Below are positions 41,583 to 50,155 of a stretch of DNA of 64,000 bases, piece by piece (positions within the stretch are counted from its first letter, which is position 1; each line of letters begins with the position of its first letter). The DNA comes from CAWGOF01 sp963824225 (GTDB lineage: Bacteria; Acidobacteriota; Polarisedimenticolia; Polarisedimenticolales; Polarisedimenticolaceae), in assembly GCA_963824225.1 (NCBI GenBank), contig CAWGOF010000003.1, positions 2,046,001 to 2,110,000 of the forward strand, in the 5' to 3' direction. Both the position numbers and the translations under genes were made by a program. The notes beneath the pieces were generated by a model. The model was not told the origin of the DNA, ran no database searches, and worked only from the letters and a program-made list of their open reading frames with translations.

Positions 41583-42038
41583 ATGGTCGACATCATTCAC
41601 GGGATCGGAATCAAGGCATCCCCCACCAAGGTCTACAACGCCTTGTCGACGGTCGACGGTATCGCGGGATGGTGGACGAGAGAGACGACGGGCAATTCCA
41701 GGATCGGCGGCGTGATCACGGTGCGGTTCCTCGACCACGAGGTCGAGAAGGGCCGGGCGGACCTCGAAGTGGTCGAGCTGGACCCCGGCAAGGCGGTGCG
41801 CTGGCGGGTCAAGGACGGCCCGGAGGAGTGGATCGGCACCGACGTGACGTTCGCCCTGTCCCAGGAGGGCGAGCACACGCTGCTCCTCTTCGGTCACCGG
41901 AACTGGCGCGAGGCGGTCGAGTTCACGGCGCATTGCAGCATGAAGTGGGCGACCTTCCTCTTGAGTCTCAGAGAGCTCGTCGAAACCGGCGCAGGCCGAC
42001 CCTCGCCCCATGACCTCAAGATCGACAACTGGAACTAG
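41583..42038 (+). CDS. SRPBCC/AHSA1-like domain protein
   Basis: The 151-residue protein has the START/Bet v 1-type pattern: IGIKASPTKVYNALSTVDGIAGWW at the N-terminus, a strand-rich middle, and a C-terminal long helix (HCSMKWATFLLSLRELVETG). Such proteins bind hydrophobic ligands or act in stress response. The ATG at 41583 has a GGAGG site 6 bp upstream; an ATG 30 bp earlier is less likely. It is divergent from the HTH regulator, and a hairpin after the stop separates it from a convergent gene. Confidence 0.85.
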   Translation: MVDIIHGIGIKASPTKVYNALSTVDGIAGWWTRETTGNSRIGGVITVRFLDHEVEKGRADLEVVELDPGKAVRWRVKDGPEEWIGTDVTFALSQEGEHTLLLFGHRNWREAVEFTAHCSMKWATFLLSLRELVETGAGRPSPHDLKIDNWN

Positions 42039-42050
42039 CCGAGCGTGGGA

Positions 42051-42078
42051 GGGGACGGTCCTCGCGCGACCGTTCCCC
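42051..42078. terminator. Hairpin between convergent genes
   Basis: GGGGACGGTC pairs with GACCGTTCCCC around a 7-nt loop, with a single bulge. It lies 12 bp after the SRPBCC stop and 10 bp before the stop of the Kazal-like gene, so it probably serves both. Confidence 0.65.
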
Positions 42079-42088
42079 CCGCCACCGG

Positions 42089-42340
42089 TCAGGGTTGGGG
42101 ACCGCCGCCGCCGCCGCCGTCCGTGGGGACGCAATCCGTCGCCCCGGCGCAGGTGGCCACGCACTGGTTCAGGTACGTGACCCCGTCCGAGCAGAGCACC
42201 GGAGCCTCGATCGGATAGCAATCGCAGATCGGCGGCGTCGGCGGCTTGTCCGGCTTCTTTCCGGCGAACCCCACGCTCGCGCCCGCGAGCAACGCCGCGA
42301 AGCAGAGCACACCCACGATCCCTTTGGTCCGTCTCGACAT
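42089..42340 (-). CDS. Small secreted Kazal-like protein
   Basis: The 83-residue protein has a signal peptide (residues 1-26). The mature part of about 57 residues has five to six cysteines, in PICDCYPIEAPVLCSDGVTYLNQC followed by VATCAGATDC, the Kazal-type protease inhibitor pattern (C-x-DG-x-TY-x-N-x-C), then a Gly-rich tail. The ATG has an AAGGAGGG site. It is divergent from the S41 protease gene, so a protease and a possible inhibitor lie side by side. Inhibition of that protease is only a guess. Confidence 0.78.
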   Translation of the reverse strand: MSRRTKGIVGVLCFAALLAGASVGFAGKKPDKPPTPPICDCYPIEAPVLCSDGVTYLNQCVATCAGATDCVPTDGGGGGGPQP

Positions 42341-42472
42341 GACCCGCCCTCCTTCTCGCGGCCCGTGCCGCGGTGGGTCCAGTCTAGCTCGGGGCGTGGC
42401 TGTGTAACCTCCTCCGGCCGTTTCCTCACTCTCGATCGTACGGAAACGCACGCACCGCCGAGGGAACCACAC

Positions 42473-43825
42473 ATGAGCCGATCGAGATGCACCGCCCCCG
42501 GGATCGCCGCCCTGTTCTTTCTGTTGTTCGCCCCGGCCCACGCGCAGGATCTCGCCGGTCGCTGGGCCGGGCGCATGGAGCCGGAGAACCTCTCGGCCGA
42601 GATCGAGCTCGACCTCGCGCGGACCGGGACGGCGTGGCGCGGGGGGATGACGTTTCGAGCCGGCCCGGACGGCGGCGCTCTGGCGGTCGAGGAGCTGCGC
42701 GTCGATGGCGACGCCGTGCTCGTCCGTACGCGGATCGAAGGGGCCGACGTGAACCTGCACCTCGTCCTCGACGACGCGCTTCTGCTCGGCTCGGTCCGTG
42801 TGACCGAGGGCGATCGCGTTCTCGCCGAAGGACCCGTCGGGCTCGCGCGGGCCTCGGATGCGCAGGCGCAGAAGCGGCTGATGCGCTGGCTCGATGCGCA
42901 GGGCTCTCCGATCGCCGCCGCGCGGCGGAGCACGGTGATCGAGCGCGCCGTCGAGCTGATGCTCGCGAACTACGCGTTCGCCGACCGCGCCGAGAGGGCC
43001 GCCGCCGACGTGCGCGCTCGCGCGCAACGTGGCGAGTACGACACCGCCGGGACGAACGCGCGGTTCGCCGAGCTTCTCGGGCGACACCTCGCCGAGGCAA
43101 CGTCCGATCTCCACGTCCGGGTGAAGCTCGGTGCCGAGAGCGTTCCCGATCCTCGGGCCACCGCCGTGGAGACGAACGAAGATCTCACGCGCCTCCGTCG
43201 CGACGCGGAGGCCGAGAGCTTCGGCATCGGCGCCCGGCGCGTGCTCGACGGGAACGTCGGTTATCTCGAGCTGAAGCGCTTCTTCCGTGCCGAGCATGCG
43301 GGCGACGCGCTCGCCGCCGCGATGCACGAGCTCGCGGGCACCGACGCGCTGATCGTCGACCTGCGAGCGTGCCGCGGCGGCGATCCCGTCATGGTCGTGC
43401 TTGCCGCGAGCTGGTTCTTCGACGGTCGGCCGCGGCACTGGAACGACATGCATCGCCGCTTCGACGGCACGACGACCCAGATGTGGACCTCCGCCTGGTT
43501 GCCCGGCGCACGGTACATCGACAAGCCGGTGTTCGTCCTGACCGCACAGCGTACGTTTTCCGCCCCCGAGAGCCTGGCTTATGAGCTTCAGCAGACCCGG
43601 CGGGCGACGATCGTCGGCGAGACGACCGGCGGTGGGGCGCACTCCGGCGCGTGGTTTCCGATCGACGATCGGCTCGCGATCTTCATCCCGCTCAGCCGCT
43701 ACGTGAGCGCGACCTCGGGGGGCGATTGGGAAGGCGTCGGGGTCGAGCCCGACATCGCCTGCGACGCGGCGGACGCCCTCGAGCGCGCGCACCACGAAGC
43801 CCTGGCGCGGCTCGGGCGAGAGTAG
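42473..43825 (+). CDS. S41 family peptidase (tail-specific/IRBP-like), exported
   Basis: The 450-residue protein has a signal peptide (residues 1-25). A beta-rich domain of about 100 residues follows, then a helical region (ERAVELMLANYAF), then the S41 peptidase domain with the catalytic Ser in TFSAPES near residue 363. The strand ALIVDLRACRGGDP precedes it, and the EGVGVEPDI motif lies near the end. No PDZ domain is seen; the layout resembles interphotoreceptor retinoid-binding protein-like C-terminal proteases. It is followed after 26 bp by a Ser/Thr kinase gene. Confidence 0.88.
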   Translation: MSRSRCTAPGIAALFFLLFAPAHAQDLAGRWAGRMEPENLSAEIELDLARTGTAWRGGMTFRAGPDGGALAVEELRVDGDAVLVRTRIEGADVNLHLVLDDALLLGSVRVTEGDRVLAEGPVGLARASDAQAQKRLMRWLDAQGSPIAAARRSTVIERAVELMLANYAFADRAERAAADVRARAQRGEYDTAGTNARFAELLGRHLAEATSDLHVRVKLGAESVPDPRATAVETNEDLTRLRRDAEAESFGIGARRVLDGNVGYLELKRFFRAEHAGDALAAAMHELAGTDALIVDLRACRGGDPVMVVLAASWFFDGRPRHWNDMHRRFDGTTTQMWTSAWLPGARYIDKPVFVLTAQRTFSAPESLAYELQQTRRATIVGETTGGGAHSGAWFPIDDRLAIFIPLSRYVSATSGGDWEGVGVEPDIACDAADALERAHHEALARLGRE

Positions 43826-43851
43826 AGTCACCGGTGCGAGAGGAGGAGCGG

Positions 43852-45792
43852 ATGGTCGAGGAGGCGCGCTCGTGCACGGACTGCGGCGGCGCCCTGCCCC
43901 CGGGCACCGATCCGTGCCCGGCGTGCCTGCTGCGGCTGGGCCTGGATGCGGCGGGGCGAACGACCGTCTCGACCGGGCGTAGAACGGCGGTCTCGATCGA
44001 TGAGCTGGCGCCGCTCTTCCCGCAGCTCGAGATCCTCGACCTCCTCGGCGAAGGCGGCATGGGCGTCGTCTATCGCGCGCGCCAGCGCAAGCTCGAACGG
44101 TTGGTCGCGCTGAAGATCCTGTCCCGCGAGCTCTCCGCCGATCCGGCGTTCGCCGAGCGCTTCCTGCGCGAAGCCCAGGCTCTCGCGCGGCTCCAGCACC
44201 CGAACATCGTGTCCCTGCACGACTTCGGCGAGGCGGGCGGCCACTACTTCCTCGTCATGGAGTACGCCGATGGGCTCAATCTGAGGCAGATCCTGCATCG
44301 CGGCGACCTGACGCCTCGCGAGGCCCTGGCGATCGTGCCCCAGATCTGTGACGGCCTGCAGTACGCGCACGACGCCGGCGTCATCCACCGAGACATCAAG
44401 CCGGAAAACGTGCTCGTCGACCGCAAGGGCCGGGTGAAGATCACCGACTTCGGCCTGGCCAAGATCGTCGGCCAAGCCGGCCCGAGCATCTCGCTCACCG
44501 GCACCGGCCAGGTCATGGGGACGCCGCAGTACATGGCTCCCGAGCAGCTGGCCAGCTCCCGCGACGTCGACCATCGCGCGGACATCTACTCCCTTGGCGT
44601 CGTGTTCTACGAGCTGCTGACGGGGAACCTGCCGCGGGGCCGCTTCGATCTGCCGTCGCGCCGCTTCGCCGTCGACGTGCGTCTCGACGAGGTCGTGCTG
44701 CGGGCTCTCGAGCAGGAGCCGGACCTCCGGTATCAGCAGGCCCGCGAGCTGAAGACCGACGTGGCGATCGCCACGCAGGACGTCGCCTCCGCTCCCGAGC
44801 CCCCACGCTGGCGATCCATGCTTCGCACGTTCCTCTTGTTCACGGGCGCATGGGTTGTCGCCGGTTTCGCATTCAACTCGGGGCCGCTCGCGCTCGCCTT
44901 CGCGGCTCTTGCGTTCGTGGCGATCGGTCTCGTCGAGGCCCGGCGTGGTCTCCGCACAGGCGCGGGTCGTGTGAGCAACTGGCGGAGAGCCGGCGGTACC
45001 GCAGCCGCGAGCGTGCTGCTCGCCGCGAGCTTCGGCCTGTTCTACCTCGCCGAGGTGAGCCGGTGGGAGCGTTCCTCCTCGGGCTATGTGTCGAAGCCGC
45101 AGGACCCGGAAGAGCTTCGCCGGCACGGAGAAAACGCTCTCGATGAGCTGGTCGATACCCGGAGCGTGGTACCGGTCCTCGAGCGCTCGGACATGATGGA
45201 CTGGCCCGCGATCTATCGGCTCCGCTTCGCGTGGATCGGGGCTGCCGTCTTCCTGGGGCTCGGCATTCTGGCCGTCGCCGGCGCAACAGGTGCCGTCCGA
45301 CCGCTCGAGCGACTCGGAGCTCCGCTGGCCCGTGTGTTCGCGCCGGCCCTCCTCGCGGCCGTGGCGGCTAGCGGATGGACGACGATCCCGAGCTGGTTCG
45401 TGTCCCCGGAGCAACTCGTCCCGCTCGCGTCGACGGTCGAGGTACCAGGCGACGTGTCCGCCGTTTCAGACAAGCTCTACCTGGCCCTGCTCGAGATCGG
45501 CGCCACGGTCGAGACGCGGCACTTCTGGTCGGCCGGGCCGCCGGGCGCCGCACACCCGAGCCATGAGCTGCAGCTCCTCGCCGGACAGCCCGAGTCGCCG
45601 TTCGATCGCTGGAAGATCACGTGGCTGGGGCCGAAGCGGACCTTCCCGCACTGGGTTCTCCTTCTTGCGGGCCCCACGTCGGGCGACCGAACCACCGTGC
45701 GGATCGACGGTGGGCAGACCCGCTCGGGCACCGAGGATGCCGCCCGATGGCAGCGCCTCGCGAAGCAGCTGCTCGCGCGGGCCGGTCCATGA
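43852..45792 (+). CDS. Membrane Ser/Thr protein kinase with N-terminal zinc ribbon
   Basis: The 646-residue protein starts with a zinc ribbon (CTDCGG...CPACLLRLGL). The kinase domain has GEGGMGVVYRA near residue 65, the Lys in VALKIL, HRDIKPEN near residue 178, DFGLAK near residue 199, and GTPQYMAPEQ. About five membrane segments follow (from residue 325), with a periplasmic or cytoplasmic C-terminal domain of about 130 residues. The ATG has an AGGAGGAG site. The next gene, an ECF sigma factor, overlaps by 4 bp (ATGA), so kinase and sigma factor are made together; phosphorylation-dependent sigma control is known in other bacteria. Confidence 0.92.
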   Translation: MVEEARSCTDCGGALPPGTDPCPACLLRLGLDAAGRTTVSTGRRTAVSIDELAPLFPQLEILDLLGEGGMGVVYRARQRKLERLVALKILSRELSADPAFAERFLREAQALARLQHPNIVSLHDFGEAGGHYFLVMEYADGLNLRQILHRGDLTPREALAIVPQICDGLQYAHDAGVIHRDIKPENVLVDRKGRVKITDFGLAKIVGQAGPSISLTGTGQVMGTPQYMAPEQLASSRDVDHRADIYSLGVVFYELLTGNLPRGRFDLPSRRFAVDVRLDEVVLRALEQEPDLRYQQARELKTDVAIATQDVASAPEPPRWRSMLRTFLLFTGAWVVAGFAFNSGPLALAFAALAFVAIGLVEARRGLRTGAGRVSNWRRAGGTAAASVLLAASFGLFYLAEVSRWERSSSGYVSKPQDPEELRRHGENALDELVDTRSVVPVLERSDMMDWPAIYRLRFAWIGAAVFLGLGILAVAGATGAVRPLERLGAPLARVFAPALLAAVAASGWTTIPSWFVSPEQLVPLASTVEVPGDVSAVSDKLYLALLEIGATVETRHFWSAGPPGAAHPSHELQLLAGQPESPFDRWKITWLGPKRTFPHWVLLLAGPTSGDRTTVRIDGGQTRSGTEDAARWQRLAKQLLARAGP

Positions 45793-46499
45793 GCCGCGGC
45801 TTTGCGACGACGCGCTGGAGCGTCGTCCTCACCGCGAAGAGCGCCGACCCCAAGGGGCGCGAGGCGCTGTCCACGCTGTGCCAGGACTACTGGCACCCGA
45901 TCTATGCGTTCATCCGCCGGCAAGGATGCGGGGCCGAGGAAGCTCGAGACCTGACGCAGGGTTACTTCCTCCTCCTGCTCGAAAAGAGCGTGCTGAGCGA
46001 CGTCGAGCCGACCTACGGGCGCTTCCGCTCGTTCCTGCTGGCTTCGGTGCGGCACTTCCTGTCCGATGCGCGGGATCGGGAGCGCGCGGCCAAGCGAGGC
46101 GGAGGTCGGTCTCCGATCCCTCTCGACGAGGCGTTCGCGGAGGAGGCCTACCGGAGGGAGCCCCACACCGAGCTGACGCCGGAAGATATCTTCGAGAGGC
46201 GCTGGGCGTTCACGGTGATCGATCGCGCGGTGGGGCGACTGCGCGAAGACTGCGAGCGACGCCGCAGGCTCACGCAGTTCGAGCGGTTGAAGGAGTTCCT
46301 CACGGGTGCAGGATCCGACACGTATCGCAAGGCCGGAGCCGACCTCGGGATGACCGAGGATGCGGTGAAGGTCGCCGTTCATCGGCTTCGACGCCGCTAC
46401 GGCGAGATGCTGCGGCTCGAGGTCGAAGAGACCGTCGCCGATGCCGACCAGGTCGATGGCGAGATTCGCCACCTCCTCGAGGTCATCGGGCGTCGGTAG
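45789..46499 (+). CDS. RNA polymerase sigma factor, ECF type
   Basis: The 236-residue protein begins FATTRWSVVL, as in a group of ECF sigma factors found in Acidobacteriota, Planctomycetota and Myxococcota. Region 2 includes CQDYWHPIYAFIRRQG and EEARDLTQGYFLLLL. An inserted linker of about 60 residues lies in the middle, and region 4 includes LGMTEDAVKVAVHRLRRRY, the HTH that binds the -35 element. No anti-sigma factor is present; the overlapping upstream Ser/Thr kinase is the probable regulator. It likely controls envelope or exported protease functions. Confidence 0.9.
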   Translation: MSRGFATTRWSVVLTAKSADPKGREALSTLCQDYWHPIYAFIRRQGCGAEEARDLTQGYFLLLLEKSVLSDVEPTYGRFRSFLLASVRHFLSDARDRERAAKRGGGRSPIPLDEAFAEEAYRREPHTELTPEDIFERRWAFTVIDRAVGRLREDCERRRRLTQFERLKEFLTGAGSDTYRKAGADLGMTEDAVKVAVHRLRRRYGEMLRLEVEETVADADQVDGEIRHLLEVIGRR

Positions 46500-46558
46500 C
46501 CGGCACATGGCAGAACCCCCGCGGCGGTCGCGGAGGTCCTGCACTTCTCGCTCGAGAT

Positions 46559-47044
46559 CTAGCGACCGTCTCCGTCCGCGTCACCCGGAAGAGCGCGCTC
46601 GACGCGATGCCACGCGTCCCGGGTGGCGTTCTTGGCCTGGTCCCAGCCGAGCCGGGACTCGCCCTTCACTCTGTCCCAACCCTGCCCGAGGTCGTCCTCG
46701 ACCTCTTCGAAACTCCGGTCATCGATGTGGCTGCGCGACTCCCAGCCGTACCGATAGGCCGGGCCGTAGTCCGAGTAGGGTTGGCCGCTCTCGACGTAGT
46801 CGCGCGAGCTGTAATTCTCGCGCCAGTACGCTTCCTCGACCGCCGGGTTGATCGCTTCGGCCACGCCCTGGCCCGCGAGCGCTCCCGCCGCGGCACCGAT
46901 CGCCCCGCCGACGACCGTTCCCACGGGCCCGCCCACCGCCGAGCCGACCGCAGCACCGGTCACGGCGCCGCCCGCGGCTCCGATGCCGGTGCCCACCGGG
47001 TGGGACTTGGAACCCGTCAGCTTCTGGTCCTTTGGATCCTTCAT
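46559..47044 (-). CDS. Glycine-zipper protein
   Basis: The 161-residue protein has a glycine zipper near residues 15-55, with repeats such as GTGIGAAGGAVTGAAVGSAVGG, followed by a Tyr/Ser-rich segment (YSSRDYVESGQPYSDYG) and an acidic, charged C-terminal half. There is no signal peptide; glycine zippers form helix pairs in membranes. The ATG has a GAAGGAG site 7 bp upstream. It lies close to GlsB and DUF892 genes on the same strand, a typical stress group. Function unknown. Confidence 0.8.
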   Translation of the reverse strand: MKDPKDQKLTGSKSHPVGTGIGAAGGAVTGAAVGSAVGGPVGTVVGGAIGAAAGALAGQGVAEAINPAVEEAYWRENYSSRDYVESGQPYSDYGPAYRYGWESRSHIDDRSFEEVEDDLGQGWDRVKGESRLGWDQAKNATRDAWHRVERALPGDADGDGR

Positions 47045-47171
47045 TCCACGACTCCTTCGTTGAGAGAGCATCTGCAGTTGCAAGTTGTTCTTTCGACGTG
47101 CACGCCTTACCGGTGCGTCCAAGGCGACGCGGGCGTGGCGCCAAGCGAATCGGAGCTCGCGAGGAAACTGG

Positions 47172-47444
47172 TCAGAGCGCAGCGCGGCTACGGCGTGCCA
47201 GGCTCACAATGAACAGCAACAGGATCGAGCCGACAACCGAGAGCAGGAGACCGACCACGCTGAAGTCCCCGGAATTGATCGTGCCTCCGCCTACGATGGG
47301 GGTGAGGACAAAGCCCGCGAGGAGCGCACCCACGATACCCACGACGACGTTCAGCACGATGCCCTGACGCGCATCGGTCCCCATGACGAGGCTGGCAACC
47401 CAGCCGACCAGACCGCCCACGATGAGCCATACGATGAGGTTCAT
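47172..47444 (-). CDS. GlsB/YeaQ/YmgE family membrane protein
   Basis: The 90-residue protein has three hydrophobic segments and the family motifs GGLVGWVASLVMGTD and GIVGALLAGFVL near residues 8-50. It is the second member in the window. The ATG has a GGAGGAGG site. These proteins are induced by envelope, osmotic or stationary-phase stress. The neighbours (glycine-zipper and DUF892) fit that picture. Confidence 0.9.
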   Translation of the reverse strand: MNLIVWLIVGGLVGWVASLVMGTDARQGIVLNVVVGIVGALLAGFVLTPIVGGGTINSGDFSVVGLLLSVVGSILLLFIVSLARRSRAAL

Positions 47445-47521
47445 GTCCGACCTCCTCCATCCGACACGTGAACCAGCAACGCGTATGCCACGCATCCCGT
47501 CGTCGGTAAACGTTTACACGC

Positions 47522-48110
47522 CTAGCGCCGTCTCGGCTTGGCCCGCATGCCCGACGACGGGCGCGCTCGCCCACCGGTCGCGGAACCGATCTCGTTCTCG
47601 GCATCGTCGTCTTCGCCCTCGGCCGCCGCCTCGTTGATGCCGCCTTCGGCCAGCTCCGAGAGCTTCTCGTCCGCGGCCTTCTCTTCCTCGAGTGTCGCTT
47701 CGAGGATCTCGAGGACGTCCTCTTCCCCCAGCACCTTGGCCCACGCAATCAGCGAGCCGTAGGCCGCCATCTCGTAGTGCTCCGCACGCTGGGCTCCCGC
47801 GATGAGTCCGGCATCGAGCGCGGCGCCTTTCTCCTGGCTCTTGACGAGCTCGGACCCCTCTTCGATGATGCCCACCATTCCGGTGCAGACTTTCGTCCTG
47901 GCCGTTTCGTCCAGCGCTTCGAACGCCTGCTCGAGGCGCTTCACGTGATTCCGGGTTTCCCCGAGATGTGTTTTCGAACGCTTTGCGCAGCGCCGGGTCG
48001 GTCGATGCTCTTGCGAGCTTCGGCAGAGCCTTGGTCAGCTGCTTCTCCGCGTGGTAGGCGTCGCGCAGCTCGTCGATGAACAGCTTTCCCAGCGTGGTCG
48101 CGTCGGCCAT
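47522..48110 (-). pseudogene. DUF892 (YciE-like) ferritin-like gene with one frameshift
   Basis: The gene opens with TTLGKLFIDELRDAYHAEKQL, the DUF892 signature, and continues in frame to about residue 46. The next family segment, FETHLGETRNHVKRLEQAFEAL, is encoded in another frame. Removing one A from the A run opposite 47971-47974 joins both frames perfectly, so a single extra base is the likely change. It may be a real mutation or an assembly error. The second part contains EAEHYE-type helices of the ferritin-like fold. If intact it would encode about 195 residues, including an acidic tail. The family is linked to stress; its metal sites are only partly conserved. Confidence 0.83.
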
Positions 48111-48389
48111 CTCGTCTTCTCCGTTGATTTCGGCTATTGAGGGACAAGGTTCCGGCCGGGCGGCTGCAAGATGAGTGCCCCGGCTACCGGGCGCTCGCTC
48201 GCATGAGGGACGCGTAATTGCCCGTCTCGTGCCGTCCGCGAGCTGACGAGCGTGCACCGCGACGTTTCGGGACATCGTTCCGGCGACGCAATATGTAGAA
48301 TCGTGCCCACAGGCGGCGAAGAGCGCGGCGTCCAGGCGAGGAGCTACAGCGGAGACCGGGCGTTCCCCGATCCCCGCCAACGTGACCTC

Positions 48390-49328
48390 TCAGGGCGTGA
48401 AGCAGCCGATCAGATCGAGGGTGACCGAGGCCGGCGCGGAGGCGTTGCCCGCCTCGTCGACGGCGACGACCTCGAAGGTGTTCGGCCCATTGACGATGCC
48501 GTATTCGCTCCTCTGGGTGTACCCGAGCGTCGTGCTGTCGATGTGCTGCCCGTTCACCGAGATGTCGTAGCGGATGAACTGGGCCGGTGTGACGTCGTCC
48601 ACCGACGCGTCCCAGTCGAGGATGACCTCGCATGCGCCGTCGAGAACGTAGCCGATCAGCGCGGGGGTCGTCGGCGGCGTGTGGTCGTTCGCATCGCTCG
48701 CCTCGGTGGTGGCGGTCAGCGGCGCGCTCATCGGCGACCAGTTGCCGCCGCTGTCCTTGGCCTGCACCGTGAAGGTGTGCGTCGTCCTCGGCGGGAGCGG
48801 GGCGGCGACGATCGACGCCTCCGCGCTTGCCGAGCTGAGGGCCTGGCCGTCCATGTAGACGAAATAGTGCAGGGTCGGGTCGTCGTCCTCGGTCGTCCAG
48901 GCCAGGGTCAGGTGCGTCGGCCCGCTGTCGGTCAGGATCACGTGAGGCGCCGTCGGCGCCGTGACGTCGCGCGGCGTCGTCGCCGAGACCGTGTTGCTCG
49001 GTTTCGACCAGTTGTTCGCGGCATCGACCGCGTAGACCTGAAACGAGTAGGTTTGCTGGGGGGAAAGCTTCAAGGCGAAGGTGAAGGCCGTCTGCGTCCC
49101 GGGGACGACGACGCTGGTCCCCCAGGTCCTGTTGACGATCCGGTAGTGGAAGCTCCCGGAGTTGTCGGTGGACGCGCCCCAGGCGAGCGACACGCTGTAG
49201 GCCGTCGTGCCGGTAACGGTCAAGTTGGTCGGCACGGTCGGTGCCTTGCGGTCCGCTGCTGCGAGCGCCACGGACCCGACGAGCAGCAGCGCGGACGCGA
49301 GGCCGACGGGGATGGGTCGTCCGATCAT
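48390..49328 (-). CDS. Secreted protein with three fibronectin type III domains
   Basis: The 312-residue protein has a signal peptide (residues 1-24). Three Fn3 domains (about residues 28-115, 120-210 and 215-312) follow, with the domain starts APTVPTNLTV, APTAPHVILT and PPTTPALIGY. Each carries the Trp and the Tyr-x-Val strand of the fold (YSFQVYAVDAANNWS, HTFTVQAKDSGGNWS). No catalytic domain is attached, so it is probably structural or binds carbohydrate or protein. The ATG has a GGAGGAG site. It lies downstream of the response regulator gene after 137 bp, on the same strand, so it may be a target of that system. Confidence 0.88.
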   Translation of the reverse strand: MIGRPIPVGLASALLLVGSVALAAADRKAPTVPTNLTVTGTTAYSVSLAWGASTDNSGSFHYRIVNRTWGTSVVVPGTQTAFTFALKLSPQQTYSFQVYAVDAANNWSKPSNTVSATTPRDVTAPTAPHVILTDSGPTHLTLAWTTEDDDPTLHYFVYMDGQALSSASAEASIVAAPLPPRTTHTFTVQAKDSGGNWSPMSAPLTATTEASDANDHTPPTTPALIGYVLDGACEVILDWDASVDDVTPAQFIRYDISVNGQHIDSTTLGYTQRSEYGIVNGPNTFEVVAVDEAGNASAPASVTLDLIGCFTP

Positions 49329-49465
49329 GGGGTCTCCTCCGATGGTCGAAAAGCCGTCGCCTGTCGGCGGCGGCGAACCCACGGACGAGCCCGAACCTAC
49401 TTCGATCCCCGCCGACCGAAGTCAAAACGCCGTCAACGATTGTGAACCTTTGTCAAAGGACGGCT

Positions 49466-50155
49466 CTACCCAGCGAACCGGTAGCCCGCGCCGTAGACGG
49501 TCTGGATGAACGACGGGTTCGCCGGGTCCGGCTCGATCTTCTGGCGCAGCTTGAGGATGTGCGTGTCGACGGTGCGCGTCAGGGGCGGGTCGTCGTAGCC
49601 CCAGACCTGCTTCAGGATCTCGTCGCGCGTCAGGATCTCGCCGCGCCTTCGGACCAGGAGGCCCAGGAGATCGAACTCCTTCGCGCTGAGCTCGAGCGCG
49701 CGTCCCTGGCGCTCCGCCCGCAGCCTCTCGAAGTCGATCTCGACGTCGCCGAAGCGGTAGCGCGCGGGGATCGGGACCGTGGCGGGACGGCGGCGCAGGC
49801 GCGTTCGTACCCGCGCCAAGAGCTCGCGCAGGCTGAACGGCTTGGTGAGGTAGTCGTCGGCGCCGATCTCGAGCCCCAGCACGCGGTCGATCTCCTCTCC
49901 CCGAGCCGTGAGCATGATGATCGGCGTCTCCACACCGGTGCGGCGGAGCTCGCGGCAGACATCGAGGCCGCTCATTCCCGGCAGCATGACGTCGAGGATG
50001 ATCAGGTCCGGCCGCTCCTCGAGCGCCAGGCTCAGGCCGGTTCCGCCCTGCGTGGCCGTCAGCACCTCGTACCCTTCGCGCCGGAAGTTGACGGCGAGGC
50101 CGCTCAGAAGATCCTCCTGATCGTCGACGATGAGGATCCGCTCCATCGGGGTCAT
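49466..50155 (-). CDS. Response regulator, OmpR/PhoB family
   Basis: The 229-residue protein has a receiver domain (Asp in ILDVMLPG near residue 54, with the DD pair near residue 12, Thr in LTARG and Lys in TKPF) and a C-terminal winged helix (from about residue 130) ending with VDTHILKLRQKI and YGAGYRF. It is phosphorylated by the sensor kinase encoded directly upstream; the start codon overlaps that gene's stop (ATGA). An alternative ATG lies 9 bp downstream. It probably controls genes including its neighbours. Confidence 0.93.
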   Translation of the reverse strand: MTPMERILIVDDQEDLLSGLAVNFRREGYEVLTATQGGTGLSLALEERPDLIILDVMLPGMSGLDVCRELRRTGVETPIIMLTARGEEIDRVLGLEIGADDYLTKPFSLRELLARVRTRLRRRPATVPIPARYRFGDVEIDFERLRAERQGRALELSAKEFDLLGLLVRRRGEILTRDEILKQVWGYDDPPLTRTVDTHILKLRQKIEPDPANPSFIQTVYGAGYRFAG

